Shown here one piece after another: positions 34,261 through 47,882 of a stretch of 64,000 nucleotides of DNA. The stretch lies in the NCBI RefSeq assembly GCF_003576645.1, contig NC_044922.1, positions 15,673,555-15,737,554 of the forward strand, given 5' to 3'. Under the pieces are notes generated by a model. The model was not told where the DNA came from. It did no database searches and saw nothing but the letters and a program-made list of their open reading frames with translations. The DNA is from Ipomoea triloba (taxonomy: Eukaryota; Streptophyta; Magnoliopsida; Solanales; Convolvulaceae). Numbering within the stretch: position 1 is the stretch's first letter; each line of letters starts with the position of its first letter. Position numbers and translations under genes: made by a program.

Positions 34261-36315
34261 TTTGTCTCATAGTTTCTGAAGAGTGCTATATGGGAAAAAA
34301 GAATAGAGTTGAGAAACACAAAAATGAATAAATAAATAAATAAAAAGAAGAGCGGGCCACAATTTGGGACGGATATCATTCAGTTTAGCCTAAAATCAAT
34401 GAGTTGGGTAAAAAAAGACACAAAAAAAATTAGCAGGTTAAGGTTCCATATTACAATTCAAACAGCGAGGCGGTCCAATTTTTTGGTTGGGTTGTTCCAG
34501 GTTCGACAAAGAATTGAAAGACGAAAAGCTATTGAGTCGACAAAGTTAGTTGACTGCCCAATTTGATAAACCCAATAACTAGCAAAGGTTGAGCGCAAAA
34601 TTGAATAAGTTAGCTCAATTCACATTTCAAGCTAAAATGGATGGTAAAGAAGTTCAGAGTTTTAGATTAAAAATTTAACAGGAAGAATATGTAATTATGT
34701 AACATTGCATGTTTAGATTCATGAATGATGATATTGAATGTTTAGATTCATGATACTCTGTCACTAAAATCGTTGAAATGTTGTTAAATATAAGAATATA
34801 TCGATTTTTTTTTTATACAAAGTAGGTTGACTCAGCTTGCAATATTTTTATTTTTATTATTTTTATTTTTGAAAAAATTTATAATTCAAGACCTAAATGT
34901 CCTCATATGCTTGCTTTGAAGTATTTTATTCACCTCCTTAGCTTCACCTTAACTCTCATTGACTTGAGATTCATTCGAAATACCTCGAAGTACATACAAT
35001 TGTCTTCAATCCAACTATTTATGCACTTAGAATATAAGTAAATGAATTAAGGCACATTATTTTGGATAACACTAAAGTATTTTTTAGTCAAAATAGGTCT
35101 ATATATGGGGTCGCTAGAAACATGGACATGAATACAGTGATCATACGCTCTGTACTTCTCAATTGGTTATACATGTTGAAGATGTGCCAGTATGAGACGA
35201 AGAACTGACAAAACTGAGGTCAAGTGATAAAAGATTTACCGGAAGATATATACTACATGTACATTGGACCTACCGTTTTGACCTTACTAATACTATATAT
35301 ATGAGTTTTGCCGAAAGTAAATGCAGTAAACTTCCCTTATGTAACCTTTTACAACTCTCGAACCTCTAATACAATTTCTAAGGTCTATTGAAAGCAAAGC
35401 CCTTGCCGGAAGGCTCTTATGACGGATTACAAAAGAATAAGGAGTCTAATAAGTTTCTAATAGACATCTACAACATTATCAAAATCTATAGAACAATTAT
35501 TTCTATATAAGTAAGCTAGCCCAAAACCAAGTAAGTTAGCTTGATGGACATCCTTAGTCATAGTACGTTATTATTCTTTTTTTTTTTTTCCTTCTAATAA
35601 ACTCAATATATGTATAAGAGTTTTACTCTCTAAGCTAAGATTACACTTTTAACATTTTCTATATTAATATGGACCAGAGCAATGTAATACTATACATGTT
35701 CTTAATATTTTGTTTTATTTTTAATTCATACCTACAGAAAAGTGGGCTATCATTTTCTTCCTTTCAATTTCTTTCTCCCATAAAACTGAAATATGCCGTG
35801 ATACTTTTTAAAAATACAATTATCATTTTCATTAATGTGTAAAGTAGCTAAAAAATCAAATTTGATTACCAATGATGAGATTGATTGAATTTATAGCAAC
35901 CAATAAATATACGAAACATAAATAAGTAATGCTAGGTAGATACTCCATATTAATCACTCCTTGATATGTATACGTTTTATTGGATACCACACATAGATTC
36001 ATTATTAACACAATATGAGGTCGAGTCAATTCACATGCGGTTCGTAAAAATAATTTTTTTTGATATCGATGAAAATCCCTAGCCACTACCAAAGAGCGTG
36101 CATTGAGAAAATCTTGCTCTTATGTAATAACACATAAATCACATAAGAGATGTGAACTTTACTAGAAAGACCCTGCACGACTAACTAAACAGGAGGATCT
36201 TCAAGTATAAGTATCATTTAACTTTTTAAATATACAATATGTTATAAAGTGAATAATAAAAAATAGTAATTGCAGGTGTGAATCATGAAAAACATTATGT
36301 GAATTGCACTAGAAA
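34261..36315. other. Intergenic, no gene identified
   Basis: AT-rich, short frames only. 34.92-35.04 kb (CTCCTTAGCTTCACCTTAAC, TATTTATGCACTTAGAATAT) resembles the outer part of the minus-strand LTR-like segment at 29.3-29.5 kb and is probably a decayed LTR fragment. Confidence 0.4.
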
Positions 36316-36324
36316 GACCCTGTA

Positions 36325-36440
36325 CAGGCATGAATCATGAAAGAATCAATGCCCCCACTGAGGTTTAAATCTGTGACCTCTCATTTAGAAACTAGAGTCA
36401 CAGTTATATTGCTTGACCACAAAGTCTTTGGACATGAAGA
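36325..36440 (-). mobile_element. tRNA-derived SINE-like element
   Basis: On the minus strand it starts AAAGACTTTGTGGTCAAGCA (A-box type) and has GGTCACAGATTTAAACCTCA about 50 bases later (B-box type), then GTGGGGGCATTGATTC. It is one of the better preserved members of the family. Confidence 0.55.
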
Positions 36441-36895
36441 ACATTTTAATATATAATGCGTTTAGCTTTTGGTTTACTTCAGTATTTTACTTTTAGTTTT
36501 TACACATTATTGATCATATTGCATTAAATATTTATTCTTGTATTGTGTTTGCTGATCAAATTTTGGAGGTTAGACAAAATGGTAAAAATGAAATGAACTA
36601 TTTTGTTCTCTTCAGATCAGAGTTAAATTTAAACTGCAAAGCACCTTGTGCTCGATAGTCCAGTATTGACTCTTTGGACTACAATTAATAGAGAAAGTAT
36701 TTTGAACATATACTACATTGTTAATATAGTCAAAAAAAATAATATAATGTGTTAATTACAATGTAGCTACATTTAGAGTCCCATCTAGAGGAATGTCAAA
36801 ACTTGCAAGTCAAGCGTGGGAGCCACAAGATTCAAAGACGGGAAGATAAATGTTTTTATTGAATTAGCTCATATGTTATTTTTGTCAAAAACTTC
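36441..36895. other. Intergenic, possibly internal end of a retrotransposon
   Basis: No intact coding frame. The stretch just left of 36907 ends in the purine-rich AAAGGGGGA, which would be the polypurine tract of a retrotransposon. Confidence 0.35.
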
Positions 36896-36906
36896 AAAGG
36901 GGGATT

Positions 36907-38005
36907 GTTAATACAACATTTATATTGGCGTATTTTTAGTCAAAACTAACTTATATTAGGAAAAGTTGGTGTTGTGTTTTGTTAGTTTACTACTTTTGGA
37001 AGGCATTGAAGATTGTCCAATCCTAAAAATTGAAGAAGTATGAATAACAAAGAAGATTGGAGATTTAAGAATTATAGAAAGCAAAGAACACATTGAGGTT
37101 TCTTATTGAATCATGGAAAGCATAGGAGATAATAGAGATTCAAGAATTATAAAAATCCAACAAGGTTTCCTATTCACTCTTGAAGAAAAATATCTTGAAG
37201 AATTCTCTTATTATTATCTTCATTTAAAAGGAAAGAAAACTTAGCAAGTTTTTCTTTCCTGTAGGTTTGATCATTGTATGGTATTTTAGGCATAACTCTT
37301 TCTAAATAGATCCGATTGATTTGATTAACATCATATGTCATTGGAAATGTAACTTACTCGGCTGCATCTTTTTAGAAGAAACCACTCTTAGATTCGAATG
37401 GTATGGTGCTCGAAAATTCTATTGAAGTCAGATTAGAGAATATGAGAATCTATCAAGTTTTTTTTTTGTTTCCTTTTACACTTGTGAAGTTTTAATATTC
37501 AATTATACAATGAAAAAGTCAATTGTGGTTCATATGATTACTATATATTCCTAGAGGTGCTTTGAGAATTGTGGGGATGAAATTCTATCATTTTGACAAG
37601 GGATTAAATAGTAAGTCACTCAAGGTATTTTCTAGGTACTGCATTGGAGACTATAGTCTAACCTTGAGAAAATTGGTTACCACTCTTTGTGAATGGAAGT
37701 TCACTTGTGCAATGGGAGTTGCATAAGAAGGCAAGAGAGATATTGTAGCATGAGAGAGTTATGTTCTCAATTCTCAAGGCTTTACTAAAGAGCAACGACA
37801 AGTGTTCAACTTTCATACTTCTATAAATTTATGTGTCATATGTGATTACAAATATAATGTATATATAGTAATAAATTGAACTTCTTTCTGGACTAGGGCC
37901 TCATAGATTGAACCGCGTTAAAACCTTGATATCTCAATTTTATTTATGCACTTTTATATATGTTTGATTGCACTCTTCATTATTAATTATAACTCATAAA
38001 CAAGT
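36907..38005 (+). mobile_element. Copia-type LTR, probable
   Basis: CAAAGGGGGAT followed by TGTTAATACAACA has the form of a polypurine tract plus LTR start as in plant Copia elements. About 1.1 kb of non-coding sequence follows, with a transcript-end-like zone, up to TCATAAACAAGTGTTTGGTAC, where TTGGTA recalls the start of a methionine initiator tRNA primer site. Neither border is proven, and no pol is adjacent. Confidence 0.5.
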
Positions 38006-39475
38006 GTTTGGTACGTATCGCTTATTTTTTTTTTTGAGTACTATATGATTCCGAGATATATCACCTCCTCTAATTACTTGATCATCAGCCTCGAATCGCC
38101 CTCCCTTTAGCTCTAATCAAAGATTATACAAGCTTAACCAATAGGGTGGCTAGGTATCCTTTGGGATATATGATAAGACTATACTATTCACACTCATATG
38201 CAGCGATGTGGATTCCCTGTTTAAACTAATAACATTACGTAATCATATTCATCATTATTTATTTTTAATTAATTAATTAATCAAATTCTTGCCGTAATTA
38301 ATAATTAATTAATTAAAGTATAGTATAACCATTCGATGTCACCAGCAGGCCACTTAACCTAACCAGGTTGATTGTCAACTCAACGCCGTATGAATCCCAA
38401 TTTGAACCCAACATGTCTACAACAACCTCAGACGAGGAAAACCGTACTACTACATCTTCCAATTTTAACAATATTTTTTTTGCATATAATTAAAGTAGGA
38501 TTAGGTATCTAAGGTATCACATTAATCACATCAATATTTTATTCTTGCTACATTTAATGAAGGAAAAAATATGAAAATTTATTTAAAGATTTAATAATTT
38601 ACAACGAGATTTATTACGGATGCAGTGTAAGATTAAAGATTAAATATTAAATATTTTTTTTCAAAAAAAAATATATTAAATATTTAATTTTTTTTTGAAA
38701 AATTAAATTTTAAATATTTAATTTGTTTTCATACATCTATAGGAATTAGGAAATGTAAGTAAGATTATTCAAATCCAAATCTATTATATATTATTTGGTC
38801 TGTTTGGTAATTAACATAGTTAACTTATCAGTCAATTTTGATTTATTTGACCACTATTAGTTGTTTAACTTGGTTAAATCACATAAACATTCAATATAAG
38901 TGTTTGGTTAATTAGCTTTTTGTAACAACTTATTGTTCCAAAATGTTAAAATTCAAAAAGTTGTTTAAAGCAATTCTTTCGATCAGCTTTTTTGACTTGC
39001 TCAAGTCCGTTGCACATGGCCTTACTAATTTGGTTTATCTTTCATATGTAATTTGTGAATTATTATACAAAAGCGTGATTTACTTATTATACAACCTCAA
39101 ATAATAGTTGTTGATTTCCCTCGACACCAAAAAAATAAGAAGATGACAAGTTGGTTGGGGAAGCAATCATGCACTACAATAGCGGGCAGAGATGGTTGGA
39201 TGATCTCTCAGCTCGGAATTGATCTTGAGAATCCATAGAGGAAAATAATTGATTGATTTCTAAAACTGGATAATATGAAGTTAATCCTTCTTTTTTTCCT
39301 AAAATAAAGAAAACAGGTGTAACTTATCATCAAATTACGTCTTTAACCATTCAAATTTAATTAACAAGTATTTACAAATTTTATGATTTTATCATAATTC
39401 TTGGTTATGTAATAGTGTAATACTGTATTCCATTTTTGCTAATTAGCCCTTGTACTTCTACTAATTAACATAGTA
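38006..39475. other. AT-rich intergenic, no gene
   Basis: It contains AATTAATTAATTAA runs near 38.26-38.32 kb. A TTTGGTTAATTAGCTTTTTG-containing stretch at 38.8-39.0 kb resembles the MITE at 28.98 kb in decayed form. No coding frame. Confidence 0.4.
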
Positions 39476-39478
39476 AAC

Positions 39479-39655
39479 TGTTTGATTGTTTTATCATGAT
39501 TAATAGTGTCTGCCACATCAATCATCCCAAGTTATTCATAGTTGACTAATTCAAACTGAAAAGATAATTGTTTGATTGTTTTATCATAATTAATAATGTC
39601 TGCCACATCAATCATCCCAAGTTATTTATAGTTGACTAAATCAAATTGAAAAAAC
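39479..39655. repeat. 90-bp direct tandem duplication
   Basis: TGTTTGATTGTTTTATCA starts at 39479 and 39569. Both copies continue with GTCTGCCACATCAATCATCC and AGTTGACTAA. They differ at only a few bases. Confidence 0.92.
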
Positions 39656-39950
39656 TAGTAGACAATTCTTACAGAGAGTCAAATGTGATATCTTATGTTT
39701 ACTAAACCAATTAGCTAGACAACTAATTCGATTCAGTTGCCCTTATGTGCTAAAATATTGATCCCATATATGTCGTTTTTGCAAATTCAAACACGCAATA
39801 AGGTATATATAACTAATTGCTGACTTCAACAAATATTTTAAATTTGTACAAATTGGTAATGCAATCAAGTCAAATTTACTAACTGCTACTAGCTAATCTC
39901 CAAACAGGGAGAAAGATGTTTCACCTATTATATTGAATTAATTTTATTTT

Positions 39951-40484
39951 GAGTTAATTTCATTTTTGGCCGTCCTATATATATTTATAAGTGTCAGTTC
40001 ACTTTTAGTCTCTTTTTTTTTTCATAATATTCTTGTAAGTTCTACTATTATTGTGGCATGATTATTTTCTGTCCTCCATCAGCACACATGTTTAAATGAC
40101 GTTTAATAGAAGAATATTTTGGTCTTTTTTTTTTATATTCAAAATGGATTAACCCACTATATTTATATGTGAGGGCATTTCATTAGCTTGGATTTCTTTA
40201 GGTTGTGTTCTATCATCTACCATTGTTTTGCGGAGGCATGAACTATACTTGAAGAAGACAAATGACTTTGACCTGTGAACTGTAACGGGTCAACTCACTT
40301 TGTATTAAAAAAAAAAAAAAAGATCAAAATGCAATTGTATTTATCGTCATTTAAACAAGTTTGTTGGCGGAGGATAAAAAATATCATTTCACAATAATAT
40401 TAAGACAAATAGGAAACGTTCTAGAAAAAAAAGACTAAAAGTGGAATGACACATATAAGTTTATGGCAAAAATGAAATTAACTC
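39951..40484. mobile_element. Mutator-like foldback element, perfect 9-bp target duplication
   Basis: The ends GAGTTAATTTCATTTTTG and AAAAATGAAATTAACTC pair. The arms continue with gaps (TATAAGTGTCAGTTCACTTT against AAAGTGGAATGACACATATA). TTTTATTTT is present at 39942-39950 and 40485-40493. It has no coding frame. Confidence 0.88.
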
Positions 40485-40493
40485 TTTTATTTT

Positions 40494-41496
40494 TTTTTAC
40501 CATGTAGTGCTATCTTCACTTTTAGTTTACAATTACCAATTTTTATAAATTTTGATCCATCTATTTTCTTAAATTGATTAAATTTAGTTCAAAGTATTAG
40601 AAATATTCTTACTTTGATCAAAATTCACTCACTGAGAGTATTTAAAATATTTTGAACTAAATTTGGTGGATTTAAAAAAAAAAAAGTCAAGAAATCAAAA
40701 GTAATTGAATTAATAGTTGATTGTCTAAGTGAAGACACCAATAGTTGGGGAGCCAATTTTGATATTAATTCTATTATATTTTATAGTTTTAACTATATAT
40801 CACAAACTAGGTAAAATGATGGTGAAAGTAAGAATGTAAATGAAATGACTTAGGCGATTTTTACATGAAAACATAATCAATGTAAATCACAAACTTTGTT
40901 GTCTAAGTTAAGCCAAACTCCAAACTCCAAACTGTTATATATATGCGTTTGTACGTAAACAACGTGATAAGATTTGAGTATAACATGAACTCAAAATTTA
41001 GTATGTGATTTTGTGATAGGTTATTCTTAGGAAGAGCTATATCCATCTTTCACCACTTAACTGATAATCTGATATGATTCATTTTATTTGTGTTCAGTTA
41101 TATTTCTTGATCGATTATAGTGTACTCCCATTCAATCAAACCATTCCGACTAATAGAATACATTGAGCAATATTATCCAATCATTATTCATTGAAAATCA
41201 TTAATGCAAAATATGTTGGAAGATACTATGCATTATCCTTATTAAAATTTCAACATAATGGATACTTATTCAATGCAAAGAAGTAATTAAAATATTACTT
41301 AAATGCAGTTGGTAGAACAGGGAACGCAATAATATAATGAAAGAGATTTGGGCTACAAACAAAGCCTTAACGACTCCAATGCTTTTGGGCCTTCTCTGTA
41401 CAAAACTTATCTTGTACTATATATGTACAGTTGTATATAGTAATAGTACAACTTTGGATACTAAAAAGACAAACAACCCCAAATGTTAACTTCACC
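40494..41496. other. AT-rich intergenic, no gene
   Basis: No reading frame of note. An imperfect inverted pair lies at about 40.5-40.74 kb (TAGTGCTATCTTCACTTTTAG-like against AAGTGAAGACACCAATAG), perhaps another decayed foldback. Confidence 0.4.
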
Positions 41497-41499
41497 TAA

Positions 41500-42630
41500 G
41501 AGCATCTTTATCAGTTGGAGTTTTTTCTCCAGTTTTTTGTGGGCCCCATCTTCCACCTCATCATCCACTATCTTATTTAATCACAAAAACTTTTCTCCAC
41601 ACTAGTTTGACTTTTTTCCCAGTTTTTTATGGACCCACCATTTTATCCTACTATATTTTAATTATTTCTTTATCTATTTTGTTTATAAATTTATAATTGT
41701 ATTAAAAATAATGAAACATACGTACTAGAACACTCTGAACGTTATATACTGGAATTGTAAAATAAAATAATAAAAAATTAGCTACAAACTTTACTTTAAT
41801 TTATTATTGTAATAAAAAATAACTAAAATAAATATACATACACCTAATTAAATCATTTAAAATTTAATTCAAAACAATATATTACATACTCCGTATTTGA
41901 AAACAAAACTTTTGCTTTCTCAAAAATAAAAAAGAAAACAAAACTTTTGCTTTGGAAATTGCTCCCGGGATGAACTTTCTGACATTAACTTTGTATTTGC
42001 AGCAATTTGATTTCCCAAATAACTCCACTCCACATCAATTCAAACCCACCTTTTTGTTTGAATTAATTCCAGCAATGGTCCTCCGACTATGTCGATTTTC
42101 CAAAATTAGTCTTCGACTTTTAATTTGGACAATTTAGGTCCCTTGACTTTCAAATTCTTTCCAATGTTGGTCCTTTCATTAAATTTTGGTTAAGTTGAGG
42201 TCAAATGAAAGGGTAAAATTGTCCTTTCACATGTTTAGTGTATTATTACTCGTATTCCTCATGTCCTATACGATGTATATATATGAATATAATCCCAGTC
42301 GAAGTCTCAATCGAAGCCATTAATCTTAGTCGAAGTCTATCCGATTGAGATTATATTCATATATATAGCATATAGGACAGGAGAAATACGTGTAATAATA
42401 CACTATATAGGTGAACGGGCAATTTTACCCCTTCATTTGACCTCAACTTAATCAAAATTAGACTAAAGGACTAACATTGGAAAGAATTTGAAAGTCAAGG
42501 GACTTAAATTGTCCAAATTAAAAGTCGGGGACTAATTTTGAAAAATCAACCTAGTCGGAGGATCATTGCTAGAATTAATTGTTTTTTCACTATTCCAATA
42601 ACCCCATATTATCTACTAGTGTAGATGCTC
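41500..42630. mobile_element. TIR element with TAA target duplication, host of a nested foldback
   Basis: The left end GAGCATCTTTATCAGTTGG and the right end ACTAGTGTAGATGCTC are complementary at the tips, with TAA at 41497-41499 and 42631-42633. This is the duplication size and sequence of PIF/Harbinger elements. It is interrupted at 42069-42571. Without that insert it is about 620 bases and non-coding. Confidence 0.65.
42069..42571. mobile_element. Mutator-like foldback, 9-bp target duplication, nested
   Basis: The ends CCAGCAATGGTCCTCCGAC and GTCGGAGGATCATTGCTA pair, and the arms run about 220 bases each around a TATATATGAATATA centre. GAATTAATT stands at 42060-42068 and 42572-42580. It inserted into the element at 41500-42630. 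Confidence 0.85.
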
Positions 42631-42633
42631 TAA

Positions 42634-43330
42634 CAAACTTCTAAGACTGATAAAAGGTAATTTTTTTTTTTTGGGGCTCGCAAAAGAAGGGAAAAAAGTT
42701 TAACAAATAAAAAAGAGGAGTATATATAGTTGGTGCACATTGCACGCAGCATCATCACCCAGTGGACGCATTAAGTGGGGTCACCAACTTACGACTACCC
42801 CCTATTTTCTTCACCTTGTTTTTTCCAATTTTATTTTATTTCTATGATCGACAAAAAATCTAGCAAAGTTCTATTGTTAGGATTGCTCTAACAACATCGC
42901 GTACTCATAAATGAGATAGATGAAATGTTTTCCAGAGACAAAATAATTACTCATAATTTCAATTTTAGTTAATTGGTTATAATTGTAATTACATATTTTG
43001 ACCACAAATTTCAATATTCTTGATAGATTTAATTTAGTAATTTATTTTAAAAATATTTGAAATGCCATTCTTATAATTAATTCTGTACATGATTTAAAAA
43101 CATTTTGAAAATATAAAGTTAAGTCCAAATTAAAATCGTAAATTAAATTTACAATGAGAAAAAGTTAGAAGTGGAGTAATAAAGTCCACTTCCTTCTTAG
43201 CACTTTCCAAAATTCGATGTATGTGCAATCCTCAAATTGTTTTTTTTTTAATACTATTTACTCTATTATAATGTAGTATTATATCTATGGATTTTCTTTA
43301 ATCATGGACACCTCGCTGCCCCAAGCTAGC
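42634..43330. other. AT-rich intergenic, no gene
   Basis: No coding frame or clear repeat seen. Confidence 0.4.
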
Positions 43331-43339
43331 TTCCAGCTA

Positions 43340-43628
43340 CTCAATCTATGGACCATAAATAAAAATATATATATTATTTGTGTACATAAAATATACTATG
43401 TATTATTTAAAAGTACATTATTTAAGAACTGAAAGTACATTATTTTGTATACTATTAAATAATGTATATATATTCAGTTTATAAATAATTTACTTTTATT
43501 ATATTAAATATATATCTTGTATTCAAGGAAAATACATTATTTTGTATAATATACATTTAGCATACAAATAATATACTTTTAGTTTATTAAAAATGTATTT
43601 TTTTATGGTCCACATAATAATTTGCCTT
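43340..43628. mobile_element. GGACCAT-type element, AT-rich interior
   Basis: The ends TCTATGGACCATAAATAAAA and TTTTTTATGGTCCACATAAT are complementary. The interior repeats GTACATTATTT and ATATACTTTTA words, as at 47.1 and 62.6 kb. Confidence 0.6.
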
Positions 43629-45227
43629 AACTATTGGAATACTTCTCTTTCTTTTCTTTTCTTTTCTTTTTTAATTGATAATTCAAATTTCTGATTTAAT
43701 CGGTGGACTCCAAGAATTTTTCTCAAACCCATAAAAAAAAATCACTTGAGTTAATCTAATTTTCAAACTCGACACCAATCTAAAATACTACTTCTCCGCT
43801 AACCCACATCATATCCTCGCACAATAGCTGCACCAAACATGAGGGAGGAGACTCTAAAATCTTATAACTTTAATCATAAAGATTCATTGAAATATTGGTC
43901 TATTTTGTACTCTAAAGACGCGTTTTACCTTGACTTCTCAACATTTAACAATTAGCAAGTTGCAAACTATATTCACTAGATGGGTATGAGGACCTTAATT
44001 GCTGGTACATTATTAGCCACGCAAACTAGATTCACTTGATGGGTATGAGGACCTTGCTGGTACATTATTAATAACTTGGGTAGAGTAGTGAAAAAAGCTA
44101 AAAATTAAAGTGGAATAATTCAACGAAACTTCCTTCTTAACTGCCTTCCCGAAATTTAATGCAATCTACCAAGTGGTTATGTCCAAGAATTTGACTAAGC
44201 AGATATTCATTCAGATAATGTAAAGCCGACAAAATTAATTGACGACAGCAATCTGTCTTTACGTGGTCGTGAAAGGTTGGTTTGTTGCTCCAACAGAAAA
44301 TGAAAGGGTACGGATATGTACTTGCCGTACTACTTTGACCTTTTATTTTTTCTTGATTGAATATAGATAAAATATTAAAAATATTGTGCATAAATAATTA
44401 AAGAAAAGTACGTCTATTGTATTAACTAACATCAATGCTGATTGTATCATATATAAGTACATATGTATGATTATTTTAAATTTCTAAGATAATTAATATA
44501 TGGTTGCATATTGCTAGGAAGGAAGGAAGATTATAAATGAGTTATTCTTTGATTTATCAACTCAAATCACGAAGGCTATAGCTCTAACTAACTAACGTGA
44601 CTAAGGTTATCTATGGTTGAGGGGTCAAACCAAGAAAACTAATAAATAATTTTTACGGGTAATCACACTTAGAACCTTATGATTATCAAGTCAATATTCA
44701 ACTAATTTGACTAGCTAGGTTGCCCCTATAAATAAGTTATTTTTGAAAATCAATTAACACGTTAAATGCCTCATGGTCGAGGCTTAATTTAATGATTCAA
44801 GAGTCACCTAGAAGTCTTGCTCCAGACATGGAGACTCAAGTTCAAAAAAGTAATTAGAGCTTATGAAGATTACCTCTTTGAGTAAACTTAATGTTTAAAA
44901 AAAAAAAATAAAAAAAAAAAATTAACATGTTATAGAGTGAGTAGATCAGAGTAAAATTCATAGTTAAAGTCTCTAATTAAGAAATGCCCGTTTTTTAGAG
45001 AACTTCAAAATGCTTATAAGACTAATAAAGATGATGCCAAATTTGATTTGTTTATGTTAAGGTTACTTTGCTCCACGTCATGTTCATATATATACTGTCT
45101 GAAGTTCATAATGATAAAATAATTAACAACCACTATAAATAACGATAATATGCAACCTGATGTTACATAATAACGATAAACCTGAAATATATTAATAATC
45201 ACATTATTTGGGTGTGTTGGTACCAAA
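43629..45227. other. Intergenic with small direct repeats, no gene
   Basis: TAGATGGGTATGAGGACCTT-like text appears at 43977 and again about 59 bases later. 44.76-44.87 kb has SINE-like wording (CATGGTCGAGG, GGAGACTCAAGTTC) but is too decayed to call. No coding frame. Confidence 0.4.
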
Positions 45228-46575
45228 GAATTGAATCACAAGTCTAGAGGGGTGAATAGATTTGTGTATAGATATTAAAAAATCTTTATTGTTCAAAATT
45301 TTAATCTTAAGATGAACTTATGTTAGAATAACTATTCACGAAGAATTTTGGCAGCAAAAAAAATGAACTATATTTAAATATTAAGCACAATTTTAGCCGA
45401 CAAATTTTAGATTTGGTTGAATTATGACTAAATATAAAAGTTTGTAAAGTAAAGAGAGAGACATATATTTTTATAATGGTTCGACTATCAACCAGCCTAC
45501 TCCATTCTTCACCAAAACTCTTTTGGGGGATTGCACTAAACCCCTTAGTACAAAGAACAGTTGAGTCTTGAACTCAAAGCCGACCTCAAGCTTCTCATGT
45601 TTTTTACAAGTTACCACTTGTTACTCCGCATTTTTCTACTTCACCGAGTAGATATACAAGTTTTTGCAATGCAAAATTGTTGAATCTTCCAACTTAGTGT
45701 AGACTTGGCACCGGAACCTTCACTTCTTGTAGGTCAATCAAAAGTCTGAGCCTGATATGAAAATATTTAGCTCTTCATTCTTCTCTTTTCTCACTGGTCA
45801 GTTTCTTAACATTTAGAACGCTTTTAAGCACTTGATATTGTTCAAGAATAAGACTAGCACCTTATTAAGTCTTGATTGAAGGTATTTATAGGAGCATTTG
45901 AAATAAATTCAGTGGACATTGCGAAAGGTTACTTTTTGTTACATTTTCAATTGCTTGACGCGCCTTTACCTGTTTTTTTTTTTTTTTGTACTACTGCACC
46001 TTTTGTCTAGGCTTTTAAAGAAAATTTCCATTGGGATGTGTACCTAGGACTTCAATTGCATTGGTAACACTTCGCATAAATTTCTGACTTTTAAGGTTTC
46101 AAATGGTTCGCTCAGAGCATGTCTCGAATAGTAGCTCCAAGCTAGAGGTCAACTATTTTCTTTCGAGTTAACTCTTCGAATTGAATCATAACCTTTTGTA
46201 GCTTTTCGTAGATGACTATCAAATAGTCATTCCAACATACTACTTGAATAACTTAACTATTCTTTAAGTTAACTCTTCAAATCCACACTACTCGGTAAGG
46301 TTGGACCTTCCATTCTTCGGCTATGCAACCTTCTAGTCTTCTGAATCTTCCACTCTTCGTAGCTCTTCATCTTCCTAACCCCTCATTTGAGAGCTTAAGT
46401 TTACTACTCGAAGCGTAGCTATTTGAGTTACAGTTCGGACTCTTTGAAACTATTCGAACTGAATGAAAAATTCCTAAGTCTAAAAGAGTAAAAATGAATT
46501 GGAGACTAAATTTTCTAAGTCTTCTGGTATCATCAAAATCTAATTTACACGTGCTCCTAACCGTGTGTCTTAAAT
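45228..46575. mobile_element. Retrotransposon-associated repeat, probable
   Basis: It starts TTGGTACCAAAG and GTCTAGAGGGGTGAATAGA, with ATAATGGTTCGACTATCAAC and an ACCCCTTAGTACAAAGA region later. This wording is familiar from non-coding parts of plant LTR retrotransposons. The assignment is from memory of the style, not from a coding domain. No pol frame. Confidence 0.35.
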
Positions 46576-46767
46576 ATAATTAATATAAAGAATTATTATA
46601 TTAGTTGTAGTTGATGCATGTACACTTATTCATCAACAGTGTCTAATATAGGTCAGGTTTTTCGGTATATATTTATTGTTATAATTTTTATAAATATATG
46701 TATATACAAGTTTTTGTATAAACAAACGTATGTATTCATTTTTTTTAATAATAGGTATATACTTCAG

Positions 46768-46769
<2 letters not shown>

Positions 46770-46815
<46 letters not shown>
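46770..46815. repeat. (TA)n microsatellite
   Basis: About 23 units. Confidence 0.95.
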
Positions 46816-46817
<2 letters not shown>

Positions 46818-47027
46818 GTTCAAATGAGAATAAGTTCTCAAATAAAAGTGATGATTGAATTGATCCATCCATTTGATTGAGCATACTTATAAAATTGACA
46901 TCATATTTTAATTGATCATTGATAAATATAATAAATTTAAACTAAAGAAATTTAAGAAAAAATTAAATATTTTAAAATGTTTTTGGGCTATGGGCCCAGA
47001 CAAGCCAAGACTTTTAATGTTTTGGCC

Positions 47028-47275
47028 TAACCCAATTATTGTGCGGACCATGGTCCACATAATTGTGTGGACCATGATGCAATATATATTTTTAATATAC
47101 TGAAAGTACATTATTTGTATACTGAATGCACATTATTTGATAATATATTAAAAAATATGTACTTTTAAATATTGTACTTTATGTATACAAATAATGTACG
47201 TTTAGTATATTAAAATATATTTTTTATTTATGGCTCACACAAATGTGTGGACCATGATTCATGCAATAATGATTG
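47028..47275. mobile_element. GGACCATGGTCC-type element
   Basis: The left part CGGACCATGGTCCACATAAT is followed by TGTGTGGACCATGATGC, and the right end is AAATGTGTGGACCATGATTC. The interior repeats GTACATTATTTGTATACTGA-like words. It is short and without a coding frame. Confidence 0.6.
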
Positions 47276-47660
47276 AATCAAACTCATATCTAGACTAGTC
47301 CATTTCAATTTAAATAATAACCAAACATGGCGAGCCTACTTGCCCATTTGATCACTCAATGGGTGTTAGGGACTTGTCCATTTCAATTTAAAAAATGTCT
47401 TTGAGCTAAAATTTGGAACATATTTTCTACCAAATTTGATTCATTTTTCCTTTAGCCTAAATGTTGGATATTTATATATTAAATGATTGAATATATTATT
47501 TCAAACATGTTTCCCTAAAGCACAAATAATATTTTCAAATAATATTTTGGAGTTGTGAAGTTGAAAATGTTATTTATACTTGGTAGGAATTTTATGATTT
47601 GATTGATCAAGAATGTTGATAAATAATAATTATGGAAGTTACAAAACCTTTCATCATTTC
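47276..47660. other. AT-rich intergenic
   Basis: A CTTGTCCATTTCAATTTAAA-like phrase appears at about 47.30 and 47.37 kb. No gene. Confidence 0.4.
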
Positions 47661-47667
47661 CTTGATT

Positions 47668-47882
47668 ACTATTTTTTTTTTCACAAAAAGTTTAATCCAC
47701 AACCTCAAGGGCCCCCACGCCCTGGCCCAACAGAGTATCTAGGGGAATGTAAATCATGGTAATTTAGCTGAATCACAAAGGCTAAACCTTTGCTTACTGC
47801 GCACAAGGAGGAGCCCCCTCACTTTGAGAGGTTGCTCCCACACTGCCGCTGGTGAGACTCGATCTCTGGTCTTTCTTCCCAA
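47668..47882 (-). mobile_element. SINE-like element of a second type, with A-tail
   Basis: On the minus strand it starts GGGAAGAAAGACCAGAGATC, has GATCGAGTCTCACC (near the pol III B box GGTTCGANTCC), continues GC-rich through GGGCCAGGGCGTGGGGGC, and ends TTTTTGTGAAAAAAAAA. The A-tail and GC-rich body in AT-rich DNA support a SINE. Confidence 0.55.
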
